The notes under the pieces were generated by a model, which made no database searches, was not told the origin of the DNA, and saw nothing but the letters and a program-made list of their open reading frames with translations. Below are positions 62,358 through 64,000 of a stretch of DNA of 64,000 bases, piece after piece (positions within the stretch are counted from its first letter, which is position 1; each line of letters opens with the position of its first letter). A program made the position numbers and the translations under genes. Source of the DNA: Euonymus europaeus (taxonomy: Eukaryota; Streptophyta; Magnoliopsida; Celastrales; Celastraceae); contig OY756968.1 in the NCBI GenBank assembly GCA_963580455.1, positions 23,281,996 to 23,345,995 of the forward strand, read 5' to 3'.

Positions 62358-63171
62358 CTGATTCATAACTTCCTTTATCATTTCTCTAGCCATCTCAATC
62401 TGCCTCTTATCACCTATCACTCGTACAGTTCTTTCTTTCGAACCATCCCCATCTAGAAGATGCTGAGGTATCAACTAAACAAAAATGGAAAGTCAGTAGT
62501 CATGATAGCAAATTTTTAAATAATGAAACAAGCAAAGTAGATTGTGGCATATGATATCAACTACCTGGATACGAGCTCCTGATTTATTCTGCAAACCTTT
62601 AATGGTATCGCCTCCTCTGCCAATGATCAAACCAACCTGAACAAGAAGCCTATGCTAGGCATGGAGCCATGGAAATAAATATGCACAAGCCCTGAACTCA
62701 GTTGAGGAATTTATAACCTTCTCAGTTGGGACTTGAATCTCAATTTGCTCTGTTGGACCAGCATTCTAAACACTAGGAAGGCCCCTAGCTACCAGGGCAG
62801 GGGAACCCCCAACATCAGCCTACAAAAGCACAAATTAAGCAAATGCCAAAATTAAAATGGAAAGGCATATCAGATGCAAGGAAAAAAATTCAATCATAAA
62901 TATTTACGAACTATGACAACAAAAGATGGCATGTGAAGAAGTAAATGGAAAAAGCAAAACAGGCTTCAAGTGAAAGATAATAAACCTCTGCTATCACAAC
63001 ATTTATAAGCTTTTCATCCTTTTCAGTATTGCTCAAAGTCCCTATTAATTCCAAAGGTCTTGTTGTCAAGTTTGGACCAGCTTCAGCATCCCTGGTGATC
63101 TAGATTTTCGCTCCTGAATTGGACTGCAAGAATCGCATTGTGTCCCCAGCCTTACCAATAAGAACTCCAAC

Positions 63172-64000
63172 CTAAACCAGCACACTCACAAAATATCAGT
63201 ATGATAATCTGATGCATGGCTTTCAAAACTTGATTGAGGAATATAAAAAAACATTGCTACCATTCTTTAGATAAACAAAACAATGCGGCAAAAGGATGCT
63301 AAAGTAGCATATTTTCATCTTCGAATAGTGGCTTGCTACTTCTGATATGTTGATATATATCACGAATTCACTATAACAATTTTGGGCTAGCAATAAGTCA
63401 ATATATTCATAAATGATACACCATTCTGCTAGTGTTATCTCATGTTGACAAGAGCATGAATCAACTTCTTCTAAATTGTTCCCAAAAAAAAAAACTTATA
63501 CATTTGTGCTACCACCTTGGCCAAAAAATTATTCACGAGAAGGCTGGCACAAAATCAAAGCCTAGATCCACCATGTTTGCAATAAGGCACAACTTACTAA
63601 CACTTGAGCCAGCCTACTACTCTCTAACGAATAGGTTAAGGATAGTGAAAAAATTAGAACAAAATCTCACTGGGCTTCATGCATTGAAATAGGTTCCTGC
63701 TGACTCTATTCTCTAAATATGATGGGCCTACCAGCAGGGACAACATTTTCATTATATTATAAGGTACCAAAAGAGTTTAGCTCATATTATAGAGAACAGC
63801 AACAACCAACAACCATGACAAGTAGCAGTGGCATACAAGTGGAGACATTTGCATGGCATAAAGCCATAAACAGGAAGGAATCCAATGGACAGAAACAAAA
63901 TGATAAACATTGGTATGGTAATATCGAACAGACAGGTAGAATGGTAGCTGTCGAGGATCATGTATAAACAACAAAATTCTGTAGCAGCATAATTTCTGTT
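63172..64000. other. Intronic sequence of the KH pseudogene
   Basis: No further KH exon was recognised up to the end of the window. The upstream exons must lie beyond it. The short frames here have no family resemblance. Confidence 0.4.

Larger units (their letters stand above)
57003..63171 (-). pseudogene. KH-domain RNA-binding protein (FUBP/KSRP-like), decayed, 5' part outside the window
   Basis: Minus strand, five recognisable exons: 62986-63171, 62718-62820, 62565-62636, 62358-62474 and about 57003-58240. They encode KH-repeat sequence (VGVLIGKAGDTMRFLQ; VGLIIGRGGDTIKGLQ with the GxxG loop; LIPQHLLDGDGSKERTVRV) and a long Q/G/Y/P-rich tail (SYGSYPPQQ, YDYYGGQGAR). Such proteins bind single-stranded RNA/DNA. 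The gene looks dead. In-frame TAG codons are at 63100-63102, 62767-62769, 58165-58167 and 57313-57315, each where Gln is expected. The second exon has one extra base, 103 instead of 102. The last exon shifts frame near 57058, just before YPQYDSTQMYVAPH. No good AG acceptor is seen where the last exon should begin. Splice sites and frames elsewhere are well kept, so the decay seems recent. Confidence 0.8.

Noticed and set aside
57003..63171. Stop-codon reassignment or readthrough of TAG in the KH gene
   Set aside because: Other genes in the window do not show in-frame TAG, and frameshifts plus a missing acceptor point to plain decay.

Overview
The window is nuclear DNA from a flowering plant, most probably a eudicot. 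It is AT-rich, its genes carry many short exons with GT-AG introns, and it holds plant-type families (DREB factors, a plant cytosolic Glu-tRNA synthetase, a GBA2-like glucosylceramidase). The intergenic DNA is full of small inverted-repeat transposons. I see no prokaryotic, organellar or viral block and no CRISPR array. I found no confident tRNA or rRNA gene by eye.

Layout. 1-981: left flank with the end of a Stowaway-like MITE and a telobox-containing repeat. 982-4493 (+): cytosolic glutamyl-tRNA synthetase, followed by a leftover piece of a heavy-metal-associated (HMA) domain at 5053-5235. 8.3-9.5 kb: two related Tourist-like MITEs. 10597-11157 (+): intronless DREB-type AP2/ERF gene. 13666-20110 (-): nearly full-length L1-type LINE whose ORF2 is open but whose ORF1 is broken by a frameshift and a 636-bp hAT MITE. 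23342-23926 (+): a second DREB gene, clearly a paralogue of the first. 25432-28230 (+): cytochrome c in three exons. 31774-37836 (-): protein phosphatase methylesterase 1 in thirteen exons. 38-43.5 kb: repeat-rich DNA with a 1-kb MULE in a small tandem array. 43557-48910 (+): GBA2-type glucosylceramidase in nineteen exons. 49419-56024 (+): tubulin-folding cofactor E in fifteen exons. 57003 to beyond 63171 (-): decayed KH-domain (FUBP-like) gene with four in-frame TAG codons and at least two frameshifts. An intact intronless RPL31 copy lies inside its large intron.

The genes do not form a pathway. They are housekeeping functions (translation, respiration, PP2A regulation, sphingolipid turnover, tubulin folding) plus a pair of stress-type transcription factors. 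Exon models were built by hand from reading frame, splice signals and family resemblance. Exon phases sum to open frames for GluRS (730 aa), cytochrome c (113 aa), PME-1 (350 aa), the glucosylceramidase (933 aa) and cofactor E (538 aa).

I do not see a convincing undescribed system. The observations most worth a second look are the TAG-only decay of the KH gene, the intact RPL31 copy in its intron, the ATGA stop/start overlap between LINE ORF1 and ORF2, transposons with clear target-site duplications (hAT, MULE), the MITE family beside both DREB paralogues, and a long near-perfect foldback at 30.2-30.5 kb.
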